From Microbotryum silenes-acaulis (lineage: Eukaryota; Basidiomycota; Microbotryomycetes; Microbotryales; Microbotryaceae), in NCBI GenBank assembly GCA_003665825.1, contig QPFY01000010.1:558001-622000 (forward strand): a stretch of DNA of 64,000 nt, read 5' to 3'. The notes beneath the pieces are model-generated. The model made no database searches and was not told where the DNA came from. It saw only the letters and a program-made list of their open reading frames with translations. A program made the translations under genes and the position numbers. This document shows, piece by piece, positions 24,134 through 36,078 of the stretch (within the stretch, counting starts at the first letter, position 1; the number at the start of each line of letters is the position of its first letter).

Positions 24134-27100
24134 TTAATCGGACCCATTGCCCCACAGGTGCGCCTGCTTCATGTTGTTGGCGCTCGGCGGCGGTCCGCTT
24201 GGGGGAGGGAAGTTCATCGCGATGGGATTGGGTGACCCCGCGAGACCGTAGGCGGCCAAAGAAGTACCGGCAGAGGAAGCCGGATCGGGAATCGGGAACG
24301 CCGCGGAGGAGAACGTCGAAGGGCTGGGCAAGCCGGCCGGATTCGAAACGGGGGAGAACCCACCCGCACCGGCCCCACCAGGGGCGGGAAAATGCTGCTG
24401 CGAAGACGGCGATGTACCCGGTGTGCCACGCCAGCCCCCCAGTGTGTGTCCGGCCGCACCTCCATGGTTCGATGCCAAAGGTCCCGGGTTCGAAGCTGTC
24501 GACCCGGTCCGTCTTCGTTGAACCTGCTCGATCCGCGCCGCCTCGTCGGCGAGATGTCGCATCGCATCGACAATGACGACGTCGTAACCGGGCCAGCACC
24601 AACCTCCGTTGCGAAGGACCTTAATCGCGTCGTCGCAGTGAAGTTGCTTATCTTCCCAGGTCCAAGTCGCCGGACCACCTTCCTCCCAAGTCGGCGATCG
24701 AAGCAAATGCTGTAGGAGTAAGCGGGACGGAATCAATCTCTTGCGCTGGTCACATGTGGTCTTTCCGGCACCGAAAAGTCCCAAGCGGTGGACTTACCTG
24801 TAGGTAGTCCTTCATGAACTCGCTCGAGAGCAAACCTTCAAAGACGACGCTGTGGTTCACTCCTCGGTAGTACTTGGTTACCTCGCGAATGCAGGTGAGC
24901 AGGCGCTCGTCCGATTCGCACTTGAGCTGATGCAACATGTCGACATAACCCGCGTACGTCGGATCACGAGCGAGGGAGCGTTCGTCGCTCGATTCGAGCG
25001 TCCATCGCTCAAGGACGACGCTATGCACGGCGAGCGCGATTTGCGCTTGCATGACAGTGACGTCGCGGAACCACGCGTGCGCCTTGGCCGTCGGGAACGA
25101 GGTCCAATCCATGCGGTTGACGGACTCCTTGAAGATGGCCGTGTAGCGCACCGATTGGTCGAGATCAGACCACTCCTCGCGGACCGCAGCTTCGTTCAGT
25201 CGCATACGGCGTGCTAGCGCTGTCAAGTAGAGAGCGAAGCCGAGAGCGGAGTCAGCCGAGCGCAATCGAGAATGCGCCAGCCATGCGAATTACTTACGAC
25301 CTGCTATCGCCTTGGCACACGTGCGGATCGAGTTTGTCAAGTGTCGGAAAACGCAGACGACGGCCAGTCCGAGCAGCATCTGGGGGTTGTCCGACGAGAC
25401 CGTGGCCATGATTTCCGAAGCATGAGGTCGGATCGCCAAGAGGTCGCTGAGGCCGGCCAAATCCTCGTCGGTGAGGCAGAGCGTTTGAGAGCGCATCAAC
25501 GCAGCCAGTGCGTCGCGCGTGTACATCGTCCACAACAAAGTGCCTCCCGAGATCAGCTCTGATGGAACAACGACTTCGTCGGGGTCGGCCGAGACGTAGG
25601 AAGGCTCGTTGATGAACCGGAGGTGCTCTGCGCAGTTGACCATCATCGAGCGGGCTGCCGAGCTCGGCGCCCTACCCGAGTTGTCCCCTGTAGCAACGCT
25701 TCAGATATGATGTGACTCTATTCCGGCACAAGACAATCGACTTACAAACCATCAGAAACTCGAGCAACAAGAGTGCAGTGCAGCAAGCCGCACTCGCTTT
25801 CCTCAGCGCTCCCCTCTCGTCGCACACCTGGAGGGCGCGATCCAGCATCGCCCTCGCGAACGGTTCGCGTCGGTTCCCCACGTCGGTGAAGTCTCGGCCA
25901 TTGTGGTGTCGAACGTCATTCAAGGTCGGCAAGGTCAGAGCGCCTTCCTGACCGAGAACGACGGGGTGGTCCGAGAACCGAGCGGCCCAGGCCTGTGGAA
26001 GTGGAACAGTCTTCAATGAGCGAGAGATCGACCAAAGGCCGCACCCCCGAGTACGTCCGCCGAACCGAACCGTACCTGGATCACAACTGCGAGGCACTCG
26101 TTCGTTGGACTCATCGCCGCCGCATTGCGACCTGCATTATCCCACGTCTGTTGAAACACGGGCCAGTCGACGACGTGCATCCGCATCTGGAACATTGTAT
26201 AGTAGGTTTGCACGAGATGGTCCTGCACCGCCAAGCCGAGGTGGGTCGAGATGATGCGGGATTGGGGCCCTGTGACGAGAGATAGCGGCGGGGCAGTCGG
26301 AGGGGGTGACCCATGATCGGGGGCACCAGTCGCCGCCGATTCGGCGGAGGTCTTGATCGCGTTCGAGGCAACGTACAGCAGTCCATCAAAATCTTCGTTG
26401 CTCTCCATTTCTTCGCCGGCGGCCTCTGGTTGCCGTTCGTTGCCACTTCCGCCGTCTTCGCCGTTCCCATACAGTTTCCTGGTTTGGGTTGAACAATAGC
26501 TGGTGTCAATCCCTATACCACGGCCCGATATCCAGAGATCGACGCGGATTCACTTGGCTTGCTGGATCAGCTTTCCGCTCCGGACGACCTTCGGCTTGGA
26601 TTTGACGTAGGCGTCCGTACACTTGATGTGCTTCTTCAGACATTCCGAGCCTGCGGCGGGTAAGAGCATGATGTCTTGAGAGGGTCTGATCGTACGCAAT
26701 ATCGTTATGGACCGGCAAAGACTCACAATCGCCTCCACCCATCTCGGACTTGTCGCATTTGACCTGTTTGTGTCAGGAAGAAGTGGAGCAAGGCAACAGC
26801 AAGATGAGGTTCGGACATTCGCAGGACAAGTGGAGGTCCCTTTGCGCACGCACCCGGCGTAGCCGACATGAGTCACATGCACTGTGTTCGTGAGGGGCAG
26901 CAAAGTGTCACTAGTTAGATTTTCGCGCAGATTGAGCCAGCAAGGTGATCGACGGGGCACCGCGAATCGATGCCTGCGCAAATGACGTGTCGGTGCGCCG
27001 GAAGAGACACCAAGGCATGGTCCGTGGGACACTTACACCAACTGTGGGAAGGGTTGAAAGAGCAGGTAATTCATTAATACGAATTATCAGGTATTCGCGG

Positions 27101-27905
27101 GTAACTAGTTCGATCGAATTGGGAATCCAAGCAGTGATCGCTTGACGACTCTTGAGAGACCTTGGAAATAAAGTTGCCGCGCTTGCGCATCACTCTGGCG
27201 GCAAGTGTGGGCCTGGGCGTCGGGCGAGCACTGGCAGGGCGCGGGCGATTTGCCCGATCCCATTCAACGGCCCACCCAGGCCGTCATGACGAGCATTCTG
27301 CCCACTTCTCACTTGGAACAATGCCGAAGCGGATTTCTCGTCACCGCCTGGGATCGGGTACAGCCCATAAAAGAAAATTGAGTCGAGGGAGACAGACTTG
27401 TGGGAATGAGAAGAAGGAGGAAAAAATCATTGTGCGAAAATCGTACCTGTTTCCGCTTCTTTTTGGGAAGGCCATCTTTGCCCAGCTTGTATTCCGAGCT
27501 CGTGGCCTGGGAGGGCGATCCATCCGACCGAGCTCCGTACGGCGAGGAGGGCATCGGTGGAACGTGCGGCGGGTACTGTTGGAGGTGCTGGTGAGGATGC
27601 TGATGATGCTGCTGGTGCTGCTGCTGCTGCTGCTGCTGCTGCTGATGCTGCTGATGCTGCAGTCGATGGTCAGCCGAGGAGATCGTGGCCGAGTGAGGAG
27701 GATCGTACGGCGCGGTGCTGCTGCTGCGATTGTCTCTGGCGCTGCCGCTGCCGCCGCCGACGGCGAGATCCTCGATGAGCGGGTCCGATGTGTTGTCTCC
27801 GTAAGGGTGGCGGTGATGCTGCTCGTGATGCTGCTCGTGATGCTGGTGATGGGATCCCGATGTGGTGTGGTGTGGATGATATACCTCTTGCAAAGGAGGT
27901 AGCAT
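24134..27905 (-). CDS. Zn2Cys6 transcription factor with fungal-specific domain
   Basis: Binuclear zinc cluster regulator, nuclear. Ten exons: 27905-27447, 27041-27037, 26881-26854, 26763-26727, 26650-26554, 26478-26076, 25992-25746, 25687-25298, 25219-24798, 24709-24134; 887 aa. The N-terminus is His/Gln-rich (CAG tract, about 27601-27661). KKKRKQ precedes the cluster C157-X2-C160-X6-C167-X9-C177-X2-C180-X6-C187. The cluster spans several tiny exons; without the 5-nt exon (27041-27037, encoding LV plus part codon) the frame meets a stop directly after the first Cys. The middle and C-terminal parts have the helical middle homology pattern of fungal regulators, and a Gly/Pro/Ser tail. The donor at 25297 has an alternative 3 nt upstream (Ala instead of Gly-Pro). 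Target genes are not indicated. Confidence 0.87.
27037..27041 (-). other. 5-nt micro-exon of the zinc-cluster gene
   Basis: Exon TTGGT is bounded by CCCACAG and GTAAGTG. It supplies the two-base phase needed to join KKKRKQ (phase 0) to T-GCA-TGT, giving KQLVACDSCR. No other pair of sites in the 560-bp gap was found that gives an open frame into the first cysteine. Confidence 0.75.
27601..27661 (-). repeat. CAG/CTG tract coding for poly-Gln
   Basis: Run of CTG triplets on the plus strand, interrupted by ATG and GTG, read on the minus strand as Gln with His interruptions (QQQQQQQQQHQQHHQH region) in the transcription factor's activation-like N-terminus. Confidence 0.85.
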
Positions 27906-30503
27906 CGATGTGCGGTCGACGGGTTTCGATCCGAGCTCAAGCTTTCAGCTGGAACAGTAAGTTGAGCTGATGTCGTCGCGACGTCGACGTCCCACGAGTG
28001 CGCGAGGCGTGCAGTTAGCCGGCCCGTTCCCTCGATATTGAGAGCACTCCTGACGTGACGTAGGACTCTTGGTGGATGACAGCCGAACTCGGACCTCGTA
28101 TCGTGCTGTGAGTTTCGGTCGACGAGTCAAGCGTGATGGACTACTAGGCCGGCTGTGGAGTGAAGTAAGTGCAGGGAGGTGTAGGGTGATCAAAAGCTCA
28201 AAACAAAGAGGGGGGATGGTCTTGATACTCCAGTCGGGCTCTGGCGTTTGTAAGATTCTGTCTTTGAAGACTAGCTGGAATTGGTGACTAAAAGGAGTAG
28301 TAGACTAGTAGTAGATGGCGCCCGCTTCCGCGATCAGGCGCCAGTATTTGGTCGAAACCCGCAAAACCCCCCCGCCCAGGAACCGGGGCCTCGGGAAGCT
28401 GGGAATTCCCGATCGAAACGGTACCGGGGAAGTTCCGAGCGGTCACCCGGCGTGACATCCGGTCCCGCGACTTGGTCGCTGGCGTGCCAGCTCGTCAAAA
28501 TGTGCCCACCAGCTTACGTTTGAATTTCAAATCGTTGGAAAACCTTCCAGACCCAGCACTCTCCTCTTGACCACCGAGTCTGTGTTAGGTTCCAACTAGG
28601 TACTTACCACCAAAGCCGGTGGAGGTCTCGTACCTCCTCTTTCTGACTTGGGGGAATTCTTGGACGGCAAGCAAGGCGTGCCTTGGGTCCGACCGCGCCG
28701 ACGTTCGATGCACAGCCAAGGCCACAGCCCCGATCTGATCTGAGACCGGCCATCACGACCGGCTCGACCGGAATGTCTTTAGGACCAGTCGTTCGGGTAT
28801 TCTTTGTTTTACTCGTGTGACTGAAACAGTTCAGGAGCTCTTACCGACGCAAGAGCCGACCTCAGTGTTCAGAATCAGACTCAATTCGATCACGCCCCAT
28901 TCCAGCACGGAAGGTTTGGACCCGGTCGAGGCCCCAGCGGCCCGATCCTTGGCTCGGCACGATCGCCCGGGGTGCAGTGGGTGATCCAGATGGGACGTTG
29001 CAAGTCGTAACAGGCCACAGGGGCTCTTGTCTTGGCAGTAGTTAGATATGTCAAATCACGTGGAACGCGGCCACTGGAATGGTTCCGGCCCCGTACCCTT
29101 ATAGCCGAGTACCCGAAACATTCCCACGGTTGGGTCTCGACCACATCGACAGAGGCCCGATCCCGATGCTGGCGATAGGAGGTGAATGGGTCCGGAAAGA
29201 GATCCGGTGATTCATTTGGCGCGTTTCGGAGTTAATAGTGCTTCGGAGAAACTGTTCGGAGATAGAGCTTTGCCCCTCTACCGATCTTGAGCCTTGGTAC
29301 AACGAGGCCGGGGAGTCGGAAGAGTCTCGGTCGCGCCGGTGAACACCATCACGCGCTCAGTTGGCGTCACAAACATGGCTTTCTTGAGGTCGGGTTGAAA
29401 AATCGGCACCCAGAATTGGTTCATCATCTTTTTAAACCATAAATCATGGCCATCGCCCTCCGACCCTTCGTCCGACGCACCTGATGGCCTGATTCCTTCA
29501 AGTTCTAAGTGCTGCGCACCGCCGGCATCGCTGGGCATCTCGTAGAGCAACTATCCTCTTCCGGTCGGAGGCTGCGAAGCCCCTGAACCAGATCTCTGGT
29601 GTTTTTTTTAGTTTTAGGCTTATGTCAGGCTCGAAGGTGCGAACAATTCGAGAAGCTATCCTGATCCGCGAGCGAGAGGCAGGGAACTAGTATCCTGATC
29701 CGCGAGCGAGAGACTTGCAGCGGCTCTCCACGGGTAAGTGCAGGAGAATAGAACCGATAATTTGTGAGGCGGCCAGACGTGAAAAGCAGAGGAAGAAGAA
29801 TGGCCGCCTAGATAGATCAGGAAGATGCCTCGAACAGGCACGAGACGTGGTAGGATGTGGTGCGGTGGGCTATGGAACGTGGTAACTCGAAGCCGGGAGC
29901 GCTTTGCTTGGGTCGTCGATGAAAACTTTCGGGTAGGCAGATAGCGCCCTGCAGCTGTGCCGTACCTCCGTTCATCACCGATCCGGCGCAACTTCGACTT
30001 AGCGGTCTGAATTGGTTTCCTTTGCCGCGGACCCCCCTCTCTACCCCCCTCCGCTCCGTGACGTCATCCTCTCCCATCGAGAGCGTTGAGGCCGTGCATC
30101 AGGCACGCGAGGCTGTGCTACTTGTTCTCGTCAGGCCCCCGGTACCGCCGGAGCCGGGGATCCACGTCACTTGAATCTGGGCTCTATTCCCCAACCTCTC
30201 TTGCGCGCGAGGCTGCGCACCGATATTGCCGCGGACTTGGCGCTCACTTTGGCCCCCTGTCTAGCTCTATCCTCGTCCCGAATGATCATACCCTTCATCT
30301 TATAGCTAGACGTGATCTACGGGCACTCGCATTCACTTCACCGACTCCAGTCAGCTTCATCTCGTCAAGTCATCCAGGCGAGCATTTCAAAGTCGACCGT
30401 GCCTGAGAATGTCTGATCCCTTCTCTACCGTCTCTGTTATAGCTATCGCTTTCTCTTCAATTGCAATCTCACCATCTCATCGAATCTTCCCCCCACACCA
30501 TCT
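27906..30503. other. 2.6-kb stretch without recognisable genes
   Basis: Lies between the divergent promoter side of the transcription factor and the 3' end of NPL4. No frame longer than about 110 codons, no tRNA box pair, and no known family was found. A 90-codon minus frame (29278-29550; first ATG at 29538) is unsupported. Contents noted: a 22-bp direct repeat at 29657-29712 and GC-rich sequence with low coding character. It may be the long upstream region of the transcription factor or hold a long non-coding RNA. Confidence 0.5.
29657..29712 (+). repeat. 22-bp direct repeat, two copies
   Basis: TATCCTGATCCGCGAGCGAG plus AG occurs exactly at 29657-29678 and 29691-29712, 12 bp apart. It lies in a non-coding region. 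Only two copies were seen. Confidence 0.8.
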
Positions 30504-33424
30504 CTAAAGTGGCAACCCACACATAACACAATCCATGCTCCCCGCCACATTCTCGAGCGTGCAATGGGGGCACACCACCTTCGCACTGACTGCTCCACCA
30601 CCACCAGCAGCAGCATTATCCAGCCCTTCACCATTGCCAGCGTTGGCCATCGATACGTCTTGCATGTCATAGTTGTTGTATGCATCGGGAGGTACGTCGA
30701 CGTCGGGTGGAATCTCGAAACCGTCGTCGAACGTTTGCGGTGCACCACCAAGGGTGTTGCCGGAACTGGGGCCGTTGCCGTTCGCGCGAGGTCCTGAGGT
30801 GAGAGAGAGAGGGGGGGGGAACGAACGAGTCAGGCACTTATCGTAAGCAATTTAGTAATGGTGACTTATTTGCTCACCTTCATCTTGTGCGATCGTCAAG
30901 AACGTCTGCCAGCTATTGGTCGCAAAGAGGCGTCGCAATGTCGCGGCATCCTTCGTCTTGGCGATCTGAGCCATCAACTCGATGTCGGACTGCTCACATG
31001 CACACATCACCTCATCAGTTCAAAGGACATGAGAGCGGCCCCAACGATCGAGACTCACCTTCTCAAACAACCCAACCTGGTCCAAAAACGCCAACAAGTG
31101 CCAATCACTGAGCCACTTGATGATCGGCGTCGCAGCGTCATTTCCAGAAGTCCCCTCCTTCTCTTTGCCCTTGGCGCTGCTACTCGATGCCCCATCCTCG
31201 GCGTCCTGGTGCGCCGAGTATCCGACTTGGCTTGGCGGAAGGTCCTTGGCGAGCGCTGCAAAGGTCGAAGCGGCCGAAGCCATGCTTTGATCTTGTAGAC
31301 CCATCCGAGATTCGATCGCGAACGGTCGCTCAGAGGTGAACATTGGTGAAGACGCGAGAGGGAAACCATTGGTGACCTGAATAATCACAGCCGAATGGAT
31401 GTTAGCCTTCGCACACTCGCTTTTCTGCCCTGTTGATCCAGCACTCACATTGACAAGCAGATATTCGATGGGGAAGCACGGCTTGGCCGATTCCTTGACC
31501 TCGAGGTTGTACTTGTTCTTGTATCGATAAAAGACGTCGGGGATATAACGTGTCGGTCCTTCCTCCTTGACACGCATGATACCCGGGTCGACGCTGGCCT
31601 CAATCATATCCGCCTCGACCATGGCCATCGCCTGATCCGAAACTTGGTACGCCTCGATCGCGACGTTGCCCTCAAGGTCGCCACTCAGAACGCACGTCAC
31701 GAACTTGCTGCTGAAATGGCCCGCTTCGGCGAACCGCGACGGGTTCGGATGAAGCCTTTGCAAGTGCGCAGCAAAGACGACCTCGAGCGACGAGAGGAAG
31801 AACGAGTTGGCGTGACGCTTGCACACGACTTTGCCCTGCGCCTTCTTCTCGGCACTGCTTTGGTCCGCAACGAGGTCGGTGTAGATCATCCCCACGACCT
31901 GAAGACCACACGATTCGGCGAGTCGAGCGACGCGCGCCTCGTCCTCCCAGGGTAAACCGACCGAGACGCCGTCGGCCAGGGGTTCCTGCGGCGGCTCATG
32001 GATCGCCTCGACGACGGCCTTGACACCCATCGGCACCTTTTCGTACGGCTCGTACCTGCCCAGCAAGAAGCCGAAGCGCTGCGTCCCCGATTGGCGCCAA
32101 AAGCTGAGGAAGCGCTCGATGATGGACGGGTCCGCGAACTCGACGTGATCAGTCATGCGCCAGACCTGACGAGATAGCGTCACGGCCGAAGGTTGGCACT
32201 TGGTGCAAATCCCTGCCGGCCATGACGGGTGCGAGCTCGACGAGCAAGGGACCTGGACACGGTACGACGGGTTCGACAGCGGCGGGACGTAGCTCGTTGA
32301 TGCCGATGAAAGAGGGACCGAGGCCTTGATCTTACGCAAGTAGGCTTGGAAGGAGAGATGCTTGATCGAGTGCTCGGATTGATAGTTGGCATCAAAGGGC
32401 TGCAGTGTTTCAAAACAGATCAGCTCTTGGACTGGAACTGAATTCTAGCGATAGGTCAGGACGGACCTCGAGAGGCATGCAGTAATCGCACATGGCCTTG
32501 GGTCCACATCGACAGCCGTTGACCCCCTTTTTGCGCTCAATTTTGCCGTCCCTCTGTGCCCAATAGAGATCTACAGGGTCGACCTTGGCGGACTCCCATG
32601 GCTTCTTTGAGCCGGTCGACGAGGTCGGTGCTGGGATGGGCGCCGAGGTCGAAGGTGCAGGGGTCTCGATGGGAACGGTCTTGCCCGCAAGCGTCGACGC
32701 GACAGCCTGGGCGGCAGGAGTAGATGCTGATGGTGCCGGCGTGGCGCGCTCGGGCAGCGGCGTGTAGGATACGAACAAGAGATCGCCGTGCCTGCGAGTG
32801 AAATGACGTGATGGGTGAGTTGGAGATCAAGGGACCAAGCGGGCGAGAAATGGTGGAAAGTCGGTAGGTCAGCCAACTCACCCAATCCCTAATGACTGAA
32901 GGTCCCCAGCAATATTGGACACGAGCTGCTCTCCTCCTCGGGGTGCATTCGACAGTGCGAGGGTTGAGGGGTCGATCGTCGCCGACGTTGCGAGGATCTG
33001 CTCAGGGTAGGTTGCTCGGGTCAGCGCAAAGTTCCAGCAGGTAAGAAGAATATGATGAGAAAGTGTCGTGTTTGGGTGATCAAAGCCAGCTCGGTGATGT
33101 GGTACGACGTGCCGTGCACGTGCTCGACTTGGGGTGGCATTCGGGCTTCGTCATCGTTTCCTTGAGCGACGGAAGCGAAGCAAGTCGAATCGGAGCGGAC
33201 CATTCCTTCGCCGTAGAAGCTTCTCGATCACACAGGAACGATGTAGCATGACCCGTGCTGCTCACCTTTTGTATGAGCACCGACACGTCGTCATTGGGCT
33301 GCAGCTCGAAGCGAAAGTTGCCATCGCGCGAACGGATCCGCACCAACTGCACACAACCGTAACAGGAACAGGGTCGGTCAATGCATCGAGGCATAAGCAG
33401 GACACGCGAGTATGTACTGACCAT
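30504..33424 (-). CDS. NPL4: NPL4, Cdc48/p97 cofactor
   Basis: With UFD1 it recruits polyubiquitinated proteins to the Cdc48 unfoldase (ERAD, chromatin extraction). Eight exons: 33424-33422, 33346-33266, 32997-32882, 32791-32467, 32399-31449, 31376-31059, 30989-30878, 30793-30504; 731 aa. The N-terminal ubiquitin-like fold starts LVRIRSRDGNFRFELQP. Next come the Cys-rich zinc region (NGCRCGPKAMCDYCMPLE), the MPN fold with QRFGFLLGRYEPYEKVPMGVKAVVEAIHEPPQ, PCFPIEYLLVN, and a C-terminal NZF finger (VVCPHCTLENVAGSMDCVMCGLPL) that binds ubiquitin. Yeast Npl4 has no NZF finger, but human NPL4 does. The first coding exon is only ATG, followed by GTCAGT. Head-to-head with UTP11. Confidence 0.95.
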
Positions 33425-33658
33425 GTGGACGACGTGGGTGATGGGTGGTGGGTGGTGCGGGAGTGCGGGAGTGCGGGAGGGGTGACGCGTGCTTTCGATG
33501 ATGTCAATCCAATCCCAAAGCCTCCACAATTGCCGCTACAACTCCAGGGCTAATAGCGCCCCGCAATTGCCCGACTCTCGGCTCGTCTGCCTCCCCAGCC
33601 ACGCGCCGCCCCTAGCCCCGTCTCCTCTTTCTGCTCAAGCACCCCACGATCGCCCAAG
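33425..33658. promoter_or_regulatory. shared promoter, NPL4 / UTP11
   Basis: 234 bp between divergent start codons. It contains GTGGGTGATGGGTGGTGGGTGGTGCGGG (about 33435-33462), a G-rich strand biased run, and three GGGAGTGC copies at about 33462-33480. Role inferred from position. Confidence 0.45.
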
Positions 33659-35147
33659 ATGGTCGCCTGGAAATTGAACGAGCAAAAGCGACAGCATCGG
33701 TCAGTACACAAGGATCCTGCTCATTCGCTGCGTTAGGCCCACTTTCAACGGCTCGACGGGCCGCACCAGTAGCTTCGTCGTCCTCCTTCGCAGCCGAGCT
33801 CGCCCAGCCAGCCAGCGTATCCCGAACGCCGATCATTGACTGAGCCACGTTCTACCCTCCTCCGCACCCTCCACATCGCCCTGCACAACATTCCTAACCT
33901 CACTGCAGCGAACGAGCTCAACCACTCCACCGAGCCAAACTAGGCCTGCTCGAGAAACATGCCGACTACGTCAAGCGAGCGAGGGACTTTCATTCCAAGG
34001 AGGACCGGCTCACCAAGTTGCGCGAAAAGGCCAGCGCCAAGAACAAGGATGAGTTCTACTTTGGCATGATTAGGAGCAAGACCCTCGTATGTATTCAGGT
34101 CTATGCGTCACTTCGTTGGGATCGGCTCGGCGCTGACTCGGCGCGATCGGTTCGACGTTCGTAGAAAGGGGTTCATGTTCAGTCACGAGGGAATGAGGCC
34201 ATGAGCAATGATCTCGTCAAGGTGCTCAAGACACAGGACGCAGGCTACATCAGGACTCGGCAAGCCATGGAACAGGGTGTACGTTCTTCCCAGAAACATT
34301 CTATTCCCGAGCTATCGATCCTGATCCGAAACCCCTCTCACGACCGACCCAGCGCGTGCGTCGACTACAACAACAGCTCGACTCGCTCGTCGACAGCGTC
34401 ACCAACCCACCACCCAAACCTACCAGTGGAGCTGACGACGATGATGAGATGATGCGCGATCTCGACGATTGGGATGCCTTTGACTCGGTACCCCCCGTCG
34501 CTTCAACGTCTTCTGTGGGCGCATCATCCGGGCCCAAGAAGCACATCATCTTTTCTGATAACCTCGACAAGGGTAGGTTGAGATCAATCTCTCTCTACGC
34601 GATTGTTACCCCGCATGCTGAGTAGCGCGCAACTCTTTCAACCTGCACAGTCCGTACCGTCGACGACCCGTCCAAGATCTTACCCAAGAAGCGACGAACA
34701 CCCTCCACCTCGACGATGACCAACTCCGCCTCTTTCAAAAAGGGTAAAGGCAAAGCGCCCACTTTGGAATTCGGCCCAACACCGGAAGAACTCGAAGCGA
34801 TGAACAAAGCCACTCAAGCGCACCGCGAACGCCTGACGCTCGAACTCGATGCTCGTCAAGAACGCCTCAGGCAATTCGCCTTGGCGTTGAAGGAGTTAGA
34901 GAACCAGAGATTATTGATGGGTAAAGGGGCCAAGAAGATGATCATCAAGAAGAAGAAGGACCCGAGTGCTAGGGTGGAGGAGGATTGGAAGGGGGACAAG
35001 ACGACGATGGATGAGGAAGAGGTCGGAATCGCGAGCGGGGCGAGGTTGTATGTGAGTATATGGCGCACAGATCCATGGAAACCGTGGCTTGTTGCTGATT
35101 TAGACTGTCGAATTCTATAGAAATGGAAGGCCCAGAGGAAACGTTAG
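33659..35147 (+). CDS. UTP11: U3 snoRNP / SSU processome protein UTP11
   Basis: Nucleolar component of the small-subunit processome for 18S rRNA maturation. Exons 33659-33699, 33909-34086, 34165-34278, 34353-34572, 34651-35051, 35121-35147; 326 aa. The conserved core is present: RERAQPLHRAKLGLLEKHADYVKRARDFHSKEDRLTKLREKA (read across two exons), DEFYFGMIRSKTLKGVHV, then NDLVKVLKTQDAGYIRT. The C-terminus is a long charged helix (ELDARQERLRQFALALKELENQ) ending KWKAQRKR. The usual SSLRNAVKRRTH start is replaced by MVAWKLNEQKRQH; it is the only short exon that fits phase and acceptor. Confidence 0.93.
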
Positions 35148-36078
35148 CTCTCCTCTGTCACGACTTGCAATCCGCAGCATCCGCACCGGCGGTGTCTACT
35201 CTCGCATCTTGATGTACCAACATCCCCTCTTCTCTCACAATCTTTCCTGTAATCCACCCTGTCATACTACCTTCACACCAGAGATGGGTCGACCCGGGCC
35301 CCAGCTCGCTAAGACCCACTGCGAGAGAGCTCCCCCACTCTTCGCCGACGGGCGACGGGCGATGGCGATGGCGAAGCCGTGGGGCCCGCCGCCTCTTGCG
35401 TGATTTGAGTCAGGGGGCGCTAAAAATCAAGAATGACGCCGTCGGCGCACACGGCTCGGCGATAAGTAGGGCTCAAATTTCGCCAGGAGGAACGAACAAG
35501 GTGCCTGGTCCCTACACTAGGAAGATGTTGGGAAACTACCTTGTTATCTAGGCGGCTCAAGCCTATGCCTTTCTGGCAAAGGGAAGCACGAGCCGAATTC
35601 GCTACCAGGCCTTTACCGGTGGGCGAAGTCTTCATCGACTTAGGGGCTCCGGGTTATACACGTACAACAAGGGCGGCAAATCCAGGACACGACATCACTT
35701 CTATGCTATAATTACCCAACTCCTCGCACCATCCCCCGCGGATTAGGCAAGAATGGCCGGGGGGCCGCCGGCGGGCCCCACCCAAAGCGACGAAACCGAG
35801 ACGTCGGCTTGCGTGCTTTGCCCGTGCCTTCTCCCCATAGTGACGAGCTCGAAGCTCGAACTCACCCGTCCCTTCCGTGGCGGGCCCGGGGATTTTCCTA
35901 TCACAAAAAAAGAATCCGACCTTTACGTGCTGGTAACTATTGATGTTCCTCTCCTCCTTACCAACCACTTCACCTACGCATTCTTTTGTGCCTCGAAGAC
36001 ACCCTCCCCCTCGCTTCCTCCGCCCCTATCTCAACCCCCAGCAGCCCACCCCCAATCTCGGGCCCTCTCTCCACAACC
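35148..36078. other. intergenic, promoter of the UNC93-like gene
   Basis: 931 bp between two plus-strand genes. GC-rich blocks (about 35330-35400 and 35750-35780) alternate with plain sequence. No RNA gene, repeat or supported frame was seen. Confidence 0.55.

Noticed and set aside
27162..27902. 246-codon plus-strand frame with poly-Leu
   Set aside because: Antisense of the Gln/His-rich exon of the transcription factor (CTG read as Leu); the apparent membrane stretch is an artefact.
29278..29550. 90-codon minus-strand frame
   Set aside because: Starts at TTG (first ATG at 29538), no family match and no neighbouring exons; left as an open question in the gene-poor region.
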